A DNA stretch of 64,000 nucleotides from Balanoglossus misakiensis. Lineage: Eukaryota > Hemichordata. Under the pieces are notes generated by a model. It was not told the DNA's origin. It saw nothing but the letters and a program-made list of their open reading frames with translations, and ran no database searches. The translations under genes were made by a program, and so were the position numbers. Location of the stretch: the NCBI GenBank assembly GCA_040954595.2, contig CM082577.2:19158001-19222000 (forward strand), given 5' to 3'. This document shows, one piece after another, positions 22,539 through 44,224 of the stretch. How positions within the stretch are numbered: position 1 is the stretch's first letter; the number at the start of each line of letters is the position of its first letter.

Positions 22539-23265
22539 TTAAAGCAATAGGTACATTTTAAGTATACCTAAATAGTACCTATTTAGTCCGGGAAAGTATA
22601 CCTTAGGTATATTTCTAGTGTACTAGAATTTCGTAAGGGTGTTCCTGCACACCACCCTATTGCTGCACAATTCCTGCACAGGCTACCCTATTGCTGCACA
22701 GTTCCTGCACACAGGCCATCTTACTACTGCACAGTTCTTGCAGACTGTCCTATTCCTGCACAGTTACCGCTTGCCTTGTTCCTGCACTAGTGCAGCAACA
22801 CCTCATTTGCATGCGAAAAAGTCGCCTTGCAGCAGAGCTGCAGCAACTTTCTATTGCACCGGTGCTGCAACCTTGTGGTATTGCTACTGCACCAGTGCAG
22901 CAACACTGTGCAGGAGGCCTTAAATTTTCATAAGGGATATAGTTATGCACATAATTAATGTTTGAATATGATACTAGAAATGTACAGTACACTGATACAC
23001 TGATCAGCTGACCTTTTGTTTACGCATACGCCATTGCTCCGTTCTCGATCTGTCTGCGAGTCTGAATTTTTCGCACCTATAGATTTTAAAGATTTTTGAA
23101 GTCTGCAAATTCACTGGCATTGACAAAACTATAACATAATAAGTATAATGTACGCCCCATAATGTACTCGGCATTCGCCTCGCACATTATGTTGCACAAT
23201 GTGTGCTTTCGTCCATTATGGGTCTTCGGGGCGTACATTATTCTCTAACCAATGATCATTGCTCA

Positions 23266-23400
<135 letters not shown>

Positions 23401-24124
23401 CTATGGTTTGGTCTTGGTCACAACCTTAAAATACCATGGAATCATAGAACAATAAACTCACTGTGTTGTAATGTCCATTTTCTCTTTTGGTAATTTTTTT
23501 ATCAAAGTGTCACACACCCCAGCATGCAAGAAATTTCTCAATATATATACTGCTATCGCAGCAAAACATACCACTACTTTTGAAGTACTAGTATAATAAC
23601 ATAGACAGTTACCTACCTGGTCAGACTAGGCAGTCAATCCAGGCATATGACTGTGTTGTTCATCTGGGCTAGTTAAGGACTGATTTCATCCATCTGCAGG
23701 ATGTGAGTGGCTCTCTTAATAGCTCTCTGTTGTAGGGAATGAAGCTGTTGAGGGTAAAGTAGAGAACACAAGTGATTTGGCTTACAGACTGACCAACACA
23801 GACGTGGACAAGGGTGTTATGTCCATGAAAATCTACCTAAATATGTACATTCGCAATGGCAGAATTCATGAATGTTCCTGCAAACATCTTCAAAGAGCTA
23901 CCTTGACTACCCAGTGACATTAACCCTTTGAACCCAGCTCGGAGGTTTACCGCCGCAGGATGACCTTTTGACCCCTAATTTTTCAATATGCTGACGTCAA
24001 GGCATTTTCCCGCCGACATTGTAAATCCAGCCATATGAAAGCAAGTTAGAAAGCTAGGGGACCCTAATGTGACCTTCCAAATGACTTGAAATCGATTCCT
24101 ATGCGAGCGACTACATAAAAAATA

Positions 24125-24556
24125 GTGATATCCAAGCAGCAATTTTTAGCGAAAGTTGACAGAGATTTAAAAATTGCGACCCGACGACAGTTACGCAATG
24201 ATCCATTGCAAGACGAGGATGCTTTCTGGGCTCATTTTGACCGAGTACTAGTAGATAGTAGCTCAGAAAGTGAAGATGAAGAACAAGACCAGCCTGACAT
24301 CGTTACGGACCAAGATGGTGACCCCAACCGCGCGAACGATGAAGAAGAATTTGAGCCAGAGCCCGCGATCCAGCTACCCCCACCAGTTCGGCAACGAGTG
24401 AGAACACTGCCCTGTGCCCGCGAAGGAAACCCACCACATATGATATGGCAGGGCAACATAATAAACGGTAGGCAGGCTCCTATTTATAATCAACGACGTG
24501 GACCGACGAGACAAATGCCAGCTGACAGTACACCATTAGATTATTTTCGGACATAA
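24125..24556 (+). pseudogene. piggyBac transposase N-terminus-like frame, U8
   Basis: Full length, block B class, with KQQF in place of KQRF at the start; the same change occurs in U20. Confidence 0.57.
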
Positions 24557-25385
24557 AGTCATCGTCATCGTCGTGTCGTGTCGTGTCACAATCATTATTT
24601 TGGACATATGCTTACTGTGTGATGAAAGGTGAGAGCGCAGTCAAAAGGTCGGGCTGAATAATACAGAGACTCTGAAAATATTGTACCTTATTCTTATCAA
24701 ACACGTTGATGGATATTTTGACAATTGTGACATGTGAACATTTACAAAAAAATGAAATAAATTTGCTTCAAACTCTTTGGCAAAACAAGGACATGGAGTT
24801 GCTGTATATTTGTTATTATTGTGATATATAGGTGAGAAATATATTGGAAAATGTCTTCATTACAAAAATATGTCGTGAAATTATTGACTAGCAAGAACCA
24901 TGTGTATATGTATGGCCAAGGGGAAATTTTTAACTTCTAGTTCTGAACATTAAAGTTATTGCGCAGGCTACTGTAACCACATTCAAATAATACATACAAT
25001 TTTCTGTTACACCAGTGCTTTGACCTTACAGTAATTAATTACTACTACACAGGTCAGGAACACTGAGAAGGCGGCCTTAAATTATGCATTTGGTATTGGT
25101 ACATTTCAAATATATCTAAATTGTACCAATTTTAGTCTAGAAATATGTATACCTTAGGTAGTTTTTGTTTTCAAACAAATGGTTCATTAGGTATACCTAA
25201 ATTATGGTTCATTTGGTATACCTATTTATGGCAAAACGACCAAATCCAAGATTTTTTTTCCAACATATTGAGGCATTTCAGGAATACCTAAATAGTACCT
25301 TTTCAATCGAAAAAGTATACTTTTGGTATACCAATTAGTAAATTTAAAGACCAAATCTGGACTACCTAAGGTAGCCCTTTTTTAA

Positions 25386-26180
25386 GATGGGTCCCCGGGA
25401 TCTTTTTGCCCGTTGCTATGGGCCTTTATAGGACACTACACTCAATTTTGATCGAAACCGTTATGAACGTCCGACAAGGGGCTTGTAACTAGTTAAAAAT
25501 ACACACGATTGTGTGCACACCCCCTGTCCGAGTATGTTTACGGCAGCTACCGCCCGGCCATAGGCCGCCACGCTAATACGGCAAAGCAGCGGTCAGTGAT
25601 AGCGTGCGCGTCCTGTAACCACAGTAACTGGATCGAACACTAAAAATCCAATGTTTTGTACAAAGAGATTTTGTACCGTTCACGAAAATCCCTAAGGCTT
25701 TTTTCATAGGCCACGTACGCCAGTCAAATTTGATCTGCTTGTTGAGAACGCACTTCCGCACAGTGTGACGGATCGTTTTTTCGGTTTTCGTCGTGCTAAG
25801 AAGCGATACCGGTGGAAGAGTGCGTCCAGAAACACCCAAAATCGATGACTTTTTCTGGTGTGGTACGGGTATGCTGAAATCGTAGGATACAACGATAATA
25901 TTTGAAAACAAAATCCGTCACGATCTTCCCTGGTTCAAGCAACTAATGAATACGTATCAAGTTCGTTTTTGAGGTCACGGAATAAAAAGCCTTAGGCTTT
26001 TGAAATTTGACCTAGCTAATTTGCATATCAATGGCGTCAGAGGGCGCGCGCTCACAATCGTGCAGATTTTCAACTAGTTACCAGCCCCTTGTTAGACTCT
26101 GAAAACGGCTTAGTCCAAATCGGGGTGTAATGTCCTGTAAAGGCCAATAGCAACGGGCAAAAAGATCCCGGGGACCCATC
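25386..26180. mobile_element. MITE-A copy (U9)
   Basis: Same TTAA site (25382-25385 and 26181-26184); 795 bp. Confidence 0.93.
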
Positions 26181-26910
26181 TTAAAGCAATAGGTACATTT
26201 TAAGTATACCTAAATAGTACCTATTTAGTCCGGGAAAGTATACCTTAGGTATATTTCTAGTGTACTAGAATTTCGTAAGGGTGTTCCTGCACACCACCCT
26301 ATTGCTGCACAATTCCTGCACAGGCTACCCTATTGCTGCACAGTTCCTGCACACAGGCCATCTTACTACTGCACAGTTCTTGCAGACTGTCCTATTCCTG
26401 CACAGTTACCGCTTGCCTTGTTCCTGCACTAGTGCAGCAACACCTCATTTGCATGCGAAAAAGTCGCCTTGCAGCAGAGCTGCAGCAACTTTCTATTGCA
26501 CCGGTGCTGCAACCTTGTGGTATTGCTACTGCACCAGTGCAGCAACACTGTGCAGGAGGCCTTAAATTTTCATAAGGGCTATAGGTATGCACATAATTAA
26601 TGATGTTTGAATATGATACTAGAAATGTACAGTACACTGATACACTGATCAGCTGACCTTTTGTTTACGCATACGCCATTGCTCCGTTCTCGATCTGTCT
26701 CCGAGTCTGAATTTTTCGCACCTATAGATTTTAAAGATTTTTGAAGTCTGCAAATTCACTGGCATTGACAAAACTATAACATAACAAGTATAATGTACGC
26801 CCCATAATGTACTCGGCATTCGCCTCGCACATTATGTTGCACAATGTGTGCTTTCGTCCATTATGGGTCTTCGGGGCGTACATTATTCTCTAACCAATGA
26901 TCATTGCTCA

Positions 26911-27045
<135 letters not shown>

Positions 27046-27567
27046 CTATGGTTTGGTCTTGGTCACAACCTTAAAATACCATGGAATCATAGAACAATGA
27101 ACTTACTGTGTTGTAATGTCCATTTTCTCTTTTGGTGATTTTTTATCAAAGTGTCACACACCCCAGCATGCAAGAAATTTCTCAATATATATACTGCTAT
27201 CGCAGCAAAACATACCACTACTTTTGAAGTCCTAGTATAATAACATAGACAGTTACCTACCTGGTCAGACTAGGCAGTCAATCCAGGCATATGACTGTGT
27301 TGTTCATCTGGGCTAGTTAAGGACTGATTTCATCCATCTGCAGGATGTGAGTGGCTCTCTTAATAGCTCTCTGTTGTAGGGAATGAAGCTGTTGAGGGTA
27401 AAGTAGAGAACACAAGTGATTTGGCTTACAGACTGACCAACACAGACGTGGACAAGGGTGTTATGTCCATGAAAATCTACCTAAATATGTACATTCGCAA
27501 TGGCAGAATTCATGAATGTTCCTGCAAACATCTTCAAAGAGCTACCTTGACTACCCAGTGACATTAA

Positions 27568-27690
27568 CCCTTTGAACCCCGCTCGGAGGTTTACCGCCGC
27601 AGGATGACCTTTTGACCCCTAATTTTTCAATATGCTGACGTCAAGGCATTTTCCCGCCGACATTGTAAATCCAGCCATATGAAAGCAAGT
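27568..27690 (+). mobile_element. piggyBac-type left end, truncated copy (U9)
   Basis: Retains TTAA-CCCTTTGAACCCC and about 120 bp of leader, then is cut at the AAGT junction; the coding frame is gone. Confidence 0.6.
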
Positions 27691-28507
27691 CATCGTCATC
27701 GTCGTGTCGTGTCACAATCATTATTTTGGACATATGCTTACTGTGTGATGAAAGGTGAGAGCGCAGTCAAAAGGTCGGGCTGAATAATACAGAGACTCTG
27801 AAAATATTGTACCTTATTCTTATCAAACACGTTGATGGATATTTTGACAATTGTGACATGTGAACATTTACAAAAAAATGAAATAAATTTGCTTCAAACT
27901 CTTTGGCAAAACAAGGACATGGAGTTGCTGTATATTTGTTATTATTGTGATATATAGGTGAGAAATATATTGGAAAATGTCTTCATTACAAAAATATGTC
28001 GTGAAATTATTGACTAGCAAGAACCATGTGTATATGTATGGCCAAGGGGAAATTTTTAACTTCTAGTTCTGAACATTAACGTTATTGCGCAGGCTACTGT
28101 AACCACATTCAAATAATACATACAATTTTCTGTTGCACCAGTGCTTTGACCTTACAGTAATTAATTACTACTACACAGGTCAGGAACACTGAGAAGGCGG
28201 CCTTACATTATGCATTTGGTATTGGTACATTTCGGATATATCTAAATTGTACCAATTTTAGTCTAGAAATATGTATACCTTAGGTAGCTTTTGTTTTCAA
28301 ACAAATGGTTCATTAGGTATACCTAAATTATGGTTCATTTGGTATACCTATTTATGGCAAAACGACCAAATCCAAGATTTTTTTTCCAACCGAATGAGGC
28401 ATTTCAGGAATACCTAAATAGTACCTTTTCAATCGAAAAAGTATACTTTTGGTATACCAATTAGTAAATTTAAAGACCAAATCTGGACTACCTAAGGTAG
28501 CCCTTTT

Positions 28508-28511
28508 TTAA
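28508..28511. other. Unoccupied MITE-A target TTAA (U10)
   Basis: Reads CCCTTTT-TTAA-AGCAATAGG with no element. It is either a pre-insertion site or the footprint-free result of precise excision. Units U1-U4 and U11-U13 have TCAA at this place. Confidence 0.9.
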
Positions 28512-28892
28512 AGCAATAGGTACATTTTAAGTATACCTAAATAGTACCTATTTAGTCCGGGAAAGTATACCTTAGGTATATTTCTAGTGTACTAGAATTT
28601 CGTAAGGGTGTTCCTGCACACCACCCTATTGCTGCACAATTCCTGCACAGGCTACCCTATTGCTGCACAGTTCCTGCACACAGGCCATCTTACTACTGCA
28701 CAGTTCTTGCAGACTGTCCTATTCCTGCACAGTTACTGCTTGCCTTGTTCCTGCACTAGTGCAGCAACACCTCATTTGCATGCGAAAAAGTCGCCTTGCA
28801 GCAGAGCTGCAGCAACTTTCTATTGCACCGGTGCTGCAACCTTGTGGTATTGCTACTGCACCAGTGCAGCAACACTGTGCAGGAGGCCTTAA

Positions 28893-29468
28893 AGGTCCCA
28901 TGTCATGCTTTGGAAAGTTTTCATTTTTCCACGTCAAAAGCTCACCTAGGGTACCTGTCTATGCATTGCCTATTGTGTCGGTTCCGAAAAATGTGCGCAA
29001 ATGCCGGAATTTGCCCCCTTTTTTCATGCCTGTGATCAGGGAGCCACTTCGCACTCGAGCCAGGCGAAGGTATTTGCATATGGACAAACAAGTACACTAT
29101 GTCGTAGTGTACCATTCTGTTTACAGTAAAGTGTAATTAGCGGTCCATGAGTAATTAAGTCCACAGACAAAGACAAGCTATATAAACAGTGTTCAAAGCA
29201 AAGGAAGCCCTTGCCTCACATTGCAGGCAGAGGATTTACAAAGGTGTGAAAGACTATTTGTCCACATCAAGATAAGTCTTCGGCTTAACTTCGAAAAGCC
29301 GAAAAAAATCGACTGAGTTGGGTTAGGGGTACACGCCCACCCGCCACTTTTACTTGCTTGTTATCTAAGCACAAGGGGCAAAACGCATTGCAAGATAGTA
29401 ACATACGTTAACTTCAAGACCCAAATAGTGATTTTACGCGTGGTTGTATAGGGCATGGCATGGGACCT
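28893..29468. mobile_element. T2/Kolobok-like TTAA MITE, 576 bp (U10)
   Basis: Flanked by TTAA at 28889-28892 and 29469-29472. The intact site in other units reads GGCC-TTAA-ATTTTC. The terminal inverted repeats are AGGTCCCATGTCATGC and, on the other strand at the far end, AGGTCCCATGCCATGC (15 of 16 match). TTAA followed by AGG recalls the T2 (Kolobok) MITEs, which show TTAA-AGGRR; here the next bases are TC, so the match is partial. The interior has two hairpins (GTACACTA/TAGTGTAC at 29092-29112, and TTCGGCTT/AAGCCGAA near 29280-29305) and no coding frame worth calling. Confidence 0.9.
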
Positions 29469-29817
29469 TTAAATTTTCATAAGGGCTATAGGTATGCACA
29501 TAATTAATGATGTTTGAATATGATACTAGAAATGTACAGTACACTGATACACTGATCAGCTGACCTTTTGTTTACGCATACGCCATTGCTCCGTTCTCGA
29601 TCTGTCTCCGAGTCTGAATTTTTCGCACCTATAGATTTTAAAGATTTTTGAAGTCTGCAAATTCACTGGCATTGACAAAACTATAACATAATAAGTATAA
29701 TGTACGCCCCATAATGTACTCGGCATTCGCCTCGCACATTATGTTGCACAATGTGTGCTTTCGTCCATTATGGGTCTTCGGGGCGTACATTATTCTCTAA
29801 CCAATGATCATTGCTCA

Positions 29818-29952
<135 letters not shown>

Positions 29953-30676
29953 CTATGGTTTGGTCTTGGTCACAACCTTAAAATACCATGGAATCATAGA
30001 ACAATGAACTCACTGTGTTGTAATGTCCATTTTCTCTTTTGGTGATTTTTTTATCAAAGTGTCACACACCCCAGCATGCAAGAAATTTCTCAATATATAT
30101 ACTGCTATCGCAGCAAAACATACCACTACTTTTGAAGTACTAGTATAATAACATAGACAGTTACCTACCTGGTCAGACTAGGCAGTCAATCCAGGCATAT
30201 GACTGTGTTGTTCATCTGGGCTAGTTAAGGACTGATTTCATCCATCTGCAGGATGTGAGTGGCTCTCTTAATAGCTCTCTGTTGTAGGGAATGAAGCTGT
30301 TGAGGGTAAAGTAGAGAACACAAGTGATTTGGCTTACAGACTGACCAACACACACGTGGACAAGGGTGTTATGTCCATGAAAATCTACCTAAATATGTAC
30401 ATTCGCAATGGCAGAATTCATGAATGTTCCTGCAAACATCTTCAAAGAGCTACCTTGACTACCCAGTGACATTAACCCTTTGAACCCCGCTCAGAGGTTT
30501 ACCGCCGCAGGATGACCTTTTGACCCCTAATTTTTCAATATGCTGACGTCAAGGCATTTTCCCGCCGACATTGTAAATCCAGCCATATGAAAGCAAGTTA
30601 GAAAGCTAGGGGACCCTAATGTGACCTTCCAAATGACTTGAAATCGATTCCTATGCGAGCGACTACATAAAAAATA

Positions 30677-31063
30677 GTGATATCCAAGCAGCGATTTTTA
30701 GCGAAAGTTGACAGAGATTTAAAAATTGCGACCCGACGACAGTTACGCAATGATCCATTGCAAGACGAGGATGCTTTCTGGGCTCATTTTGACCGAGTAC
30801 TAGTAGATAGTAGCTCAGAAAGTGAAGATGAAGAACAAGACCAGCCTGACATCGTTACGGACCAAGATGGTGACCCCAACCGCGCGAACGATGAAGAAGA
30901 ATTTGAGCCAGAGCCCGCGATCCAGCTACCCCCAACAGTTCGGCAACGAGTGAGAAGACTGCCCTGTGCCCGCGAAGGAAACCCACCACCTATGATATGG
31001 CAGGGCAACATAATAAACGGTAGGCAGGCTCCTATTTATAATCAACGACGTGGACCGACTTGA
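30677..31063 (+). pseudogene. piggyBac transposase N-terminus-like frame, U10 (128 codons)
   Basis: Ends at the same TGA as U1 and shares QLPPTV with it, but has RRLPC where U1 has RTLPC. Confidence 0.55.
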
Positions 31064-31099
31064 CAAATGCCAGCTGACAGTACACCATTAGATTATTTT

Positions 31100-39632
<8,533 letters not shown>

Positions 39633-40471
39633 CGGACATAAAGTCATCGTCATCGTCATCGTCGTGTCGTGTCACAATCATTATTTTGGACATATGCTTA
39701 CTGTGTGATGAAAGGTGAGAGCGCAGTCAAAAGGTCGGGCTGAATAATACAGAGACTCTGAAAATATTGTACCTTATTCTTATCAAACACGTTGATGGAT
39801 ATTTTGACAATTGTGACATGTGAACATTTACAAAAAAATGAAATAAATTTGCTTCAAACTCATTGGCAAAACAAGGACATGGAGTTGCTGTATATTTGTT
39901 ATTATTGTGATATATAGGTGAGAAATATATTGGAAAATGTCTTCATTACAAAAATATGTCGTGAAATTATTGACTAGCAAGAACCATGTGTATATGTATG
40001 GCCAAGGGGAAATTTTTAACTTCTAGTTCTGAACATTAAAGTTATTGCGCAGGCTACTGTAACCACATTCAAATAATACATACAATTTTCTGTTACACCA
40101 GTGCTTTGACCTTACAGTAATTAATTACTACTACACAGGTCAGGAACACTGAGAAGGCGGCCTTAAATTATGCATTTGGTATTGGTACATTTCAAATATA
40201 TCTAAATTGTACCAATTTTAGTCTAGAAATATGTATACCTTAGGTAGCTTTTGTTTTCAAACAAATGGTTCATTAGGTATACCTAAATTATGGTTCATTT
40301 GGTATACCTATTTATGGCAAAACGACCAAATCCAAGATTTTTTTTCCAACCTATTGAGGCATTTCAGGAATACCTAAATAGTACCTTTTCAATCGAAAAA
40401 GTATACTTTTGGTATACCAATTAGTAAATTTAAAGACCAAATCTGGACTACCTAAGGTAGCCCTTTTTTAA

Positions 40472-41266
40472 GATGGGTCCCCGGGATCTTTTTGCAAGTT
40501 GCTATGGGCCTTTATAGGACATTACACTCAATTTTGATCGAAACCGTTATGAACGTCCGACAAGGGGCTTGTAACTAGTTAAAAATACACACGATTGTGT
40601 GCACACCCCCTGTCCGAGTATGTTTACGGCAGCTACCGCCCGGCCATAGGCCGCCACGCTAATACGGCAAAGCAGCGGTCAGTGATAGCGTGCGCGTCCT
40701 GTAACCACAGTAACTGGATCGAACACTAAAAATCCAATGTTTTGTACAAAGAGATTTTGTACCGTTCACGAAAATCCCTAAGGCTTTTTTCATAGGCCAC
40801 GTACGCCAGTCAAATTTGATCTGCTTGTTGATAACGCACTTCCGCACAGTGTGACGGATCGTTTTTTCGGTTTTCGTCTTGCTAAGAAGCGATACCGGTG
40901 GAAGAGTGCGTCCAGAAACACCCAAAATCGATGACTTTTTCTGGTGTGGTACGGGTATGCTGAAATCGTAGGATACAACGATAATATTTGAAAACAAAAT
41001 CCGTCACGATCTTCCCTGGTTCAAGCAACTAATGAATACGTATCAAGTTCGTTTTTGAGGTCACGGAATAAAAAGCCTTAGGCTTTTGAAATTTGACCTA
41101 GCTAATTTGCATATCAATGGCGTCAGAGGGCGCGCACTCACAATCGTGCAGATTTTCAACTAGTTACCAGCCCCTTGTTAGACTCTGAAAACGGCTTAGT
41201 CCAAATCGGGGTGTAATGTCCTGCAAAGGCCCATAGCAACGGGCAAAAAGATCCCGGGGACCCATC
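40472..41266. mobile_element. MITE-A, most diverged copy (U14)
   Basis: Same TTAA site (40468-40471 and 41267-41270); 795 bp. The left repeat reads TTTTTGCAAGTTGC instead of TTTTTGCCCGTTGC, while the right repeat keeps GGCCCATAGC, which pairs perfectly with the left arm of the other copies (they read GGCCAATAGC on the right). This suggests an early-branching copy. Confidence 0.93.
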
Positions 41267-41996
41267 TTAAAGCAATAGGTACATTTTAAGTATACCTAAA
41301 TAGTACCTATTTAGTCCGGGAAAGTATACCTTAGGTATATTTCTAGTGTACTAGAATTTCGTAAGGGTGTTCCTGCACACCACCCTATTGCTGCACAATT
41401 CCTGCACAGGCTACCCTATTGCTGCACAGTTCCTGCACACAGGCCATCTTACTACTGCACAGTTCTTGCAGACTGTCCTATTCCTGCACAGTTACCGCTT
41501 GCCTTGTTCCTGCACTAGTGCAGCAACACCTCATTTGCATGCGAAAAAGTCGCCTTGCAGCAGAGCTGCAGCAACTTTCTATTGCACCGGTGCTGCAACC
41601 TTGTGGTATTGCTACTGCACCAGTGCAGCAACACTGTGCAGGAGGCCTTAAATTTTCATAAGGGCTATAGGTATGCACATAATTAATGATGTTTGAATAT
41701 GATACTAGAAATGTACAGTACACTGATACACTGATCAGCTGACCTTTTGTTTACGCATACGCCATTGCTCCAGTCTCGATCTGTCTCCGAGTCTGAATTT
41801 TTCGCACCTATAGATTTTAAAGATATTTGAAGTCTGCAAATTCACTGGCATTGACAAAACTATAACATAACAAGTATAATGTACGCCCCATAATGTACTC
41901 GGCATTCGCCTCGCACATTATGTTGCACTATGTGTGCTTTCGTCCATTATGGGTCTTCGGGGCGTACATTATTCTCTAACCAATGATCATTGCTCA

Positions 41997-42131
<135 letters not shown>

Positions 42132-42660
42132 CTATGGTTTGGTCTTGGTCACAACCTTAAAATACCATGGAATCATAGAACAATGAACTCACTGTGTTGT
42201 TATGTCCATTTTCTCTTTTGGTGATTTTTTTATCAAAGTGTCACACACCCCAGCATGCAAGAAATTTCTCAATATATATACTGCTATCGCAGCAAAACAT
42301 ACCACTACTTTTGAAGTACTAGTATAATAACATAGACAGTTACCTACCTGGTCAGACTAGGCAGTCAATCCAGGCATATGACTGTGTTGTTCATCTGGGC
42401 TAGTTAAGGACTAATTTCATCCATCTGCAGGATGTGAGTGGCTCTCTTAATAGCTCTCTGTTGTAGGGAATGAAGCTGTTGAGGGTAAAGTAGAGAACAC
42501 ATCGTCAAGTGATTTGGCTTACAGACTGACCAACACAGAGGTGGACAAGGGTGTTATGTCCATGAAAATCTACCTAAATATGTACATTCGCAATGGCAGA
42601 ATTCATGAATGTTCCTGCAAACATCTTCAAAGAGCTACCTTGACTACCCAGTGACATTAA

Positions 42661-42808
42661 CCCTTTGAACCCCGCTCAGAGGTTTACCGCCGCAGAATGA
42701 CCTTTTGACCCCTAATTTTTCAATATGCTGACGTCAAGGCATTTTCCCGCCGACATTGTAAATCCAGCCATATGAAAGCAAGTTAGAAAGCTAGGGGACC
42801 CTAATGTA
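42661..42808 (+). mobile_element. piggyBac-type left end, truncated copy (U14)
   Basis: Retains the terminus and about 147 bp of leader, then breaks after CCCTAATGT into the CTGCAC module; no coding frame. Confidence 0.6.
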
Positions 42809-42932
42809 AAGCTGCAGCAACTTTCTATTGCACCGGTGCTGCAACCATGTGGTATTGCTACTGCACCAGTGCAGCAACACTGTGCAGGAGGCCTTAAATT
42901 TTCATAAGGGCTATAGGTATGCACATAATTAA

Positions 42933-43271
42933 CCCTATTGCTACCGGGTGTCATAACCCGTTAGAGTCTCAAGTCCATATAGATACGTATCATCACTGGA
43001 ATATGTATTTAGACAGTGTTGGTTTCTTTGATTAGCTGCCATGTGTGTATTTAGACAGGGTCGTTTGCCTCAATCTAGCTGTATACACTGTTTATGATCA
43101 TCTTGGCCTGATCAAATTACCCAGCAGAGGCGGTTTAGTATGTACTCAGCTGTTCAAATATTTGACATTACACATTCTGATACCAATTCATTTCTCCACA
43201 GTCAAGTATGCCCGGGATTCTAGGGGGGTAGGAAAATAACTACGTTTCCTACTGACTTGGCACAGTTAGGG
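42933..43271. mobile_element. piggyBac-like MITE, 339 bp (U15)
   Basis: Flanked by TTAA at 42929-42932 and 43272-43275; the uninserted site is CATAA-TTAA-TGATG. It begins CCCTATTGCTACC and ends with GGTGCAGTT-like sequence reading GGCACAGTTAGGG, so both ends start CCCTA with only loose pairing beyond. TTAA-CCCTA is the canonical piggyBac type of end. A subterminal hairpin (GTAGGAAA ... TTTCCTAC, about 43228-43252) and two direct copies of GTATTTAGACAG lie inside. There is no transposase; a 64-codon plus-strand frame inside it (43045-43239) starts without ATG and I do not regard it as a gene. Confidence 0.85.
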
Positions 43272-43585
43272 TTAATGATGTTTGAATATGATACTAGAAA
43301 TGTACAGTACACTGATACACTGATCAGCTGACCTTTTGTTTACGCATACGCCATTGCTCCGTTCTCGATCTGTCTCCGAGTCTGAATTTTTCGCACCTAT
43401 AGATTTTAAAGATTTTTGAAGTCTGCAAATTCACTGGCATTGACAAAACTATAACATAATAAGTATAATGTACGCCCCATAATGTACTCGGCATTCGCCT
43501 CGCACATTATGTTGCACAATGTGTGCTTTCGTCCATTATGGGTCTTCGGGGCGTACATTATTCTCTAACCAATGATCATTGCTCA

Positions 43586-43720
<135 letters not shown>

Positions 43721-44224
43721 CTATGGTTTGGTCTTGGTCACAACCTTAAAATACCATGGAATCATAGAACAATGAACTCACTGTGTTGTAATGTCCATTT
43801 TTTCTTTTGGTGATTTTTTTATCAAAGTGTCACACACCCCAGCATGCAAGAAATTTCTCAATATATATACTGCTATCGCAGCAAAACATACCACTACTTT
43901 TGAAGTACTAGTATAATAACATAGACAGTTACCTACCTGGTCAGACTAGGCAGTCAATCCAGGCATATGACTGTGTTGTTCATCTGGGCTAGTTAAGGAC
44001 TGATTTCATCCATCTGCAGGATGTGAGTGGCTCTCTTAATAGCTCTCTGTTGTAGGGAATGAAGCTGTTGAGGGTAAAGTAGAGAACACATCGTCAAGTG
44101 ATTTGGCTTACAGACTGACCAACACAGAGGTGGACAAGGGTGTTATGTCCATGAAAATCTACCTAAATATGAACATTCGCAATGGCAGAATTCATGAATG
44201 TTCCTGCAAACATCTTCAAAGAGC

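Noticed and set aside
28660-29136. 158-codon plus-strand frame in U10
   Set aside because: It runs from the CTGCAC minisatellite across the end of an inserted MITE, so it is a chance fusion.
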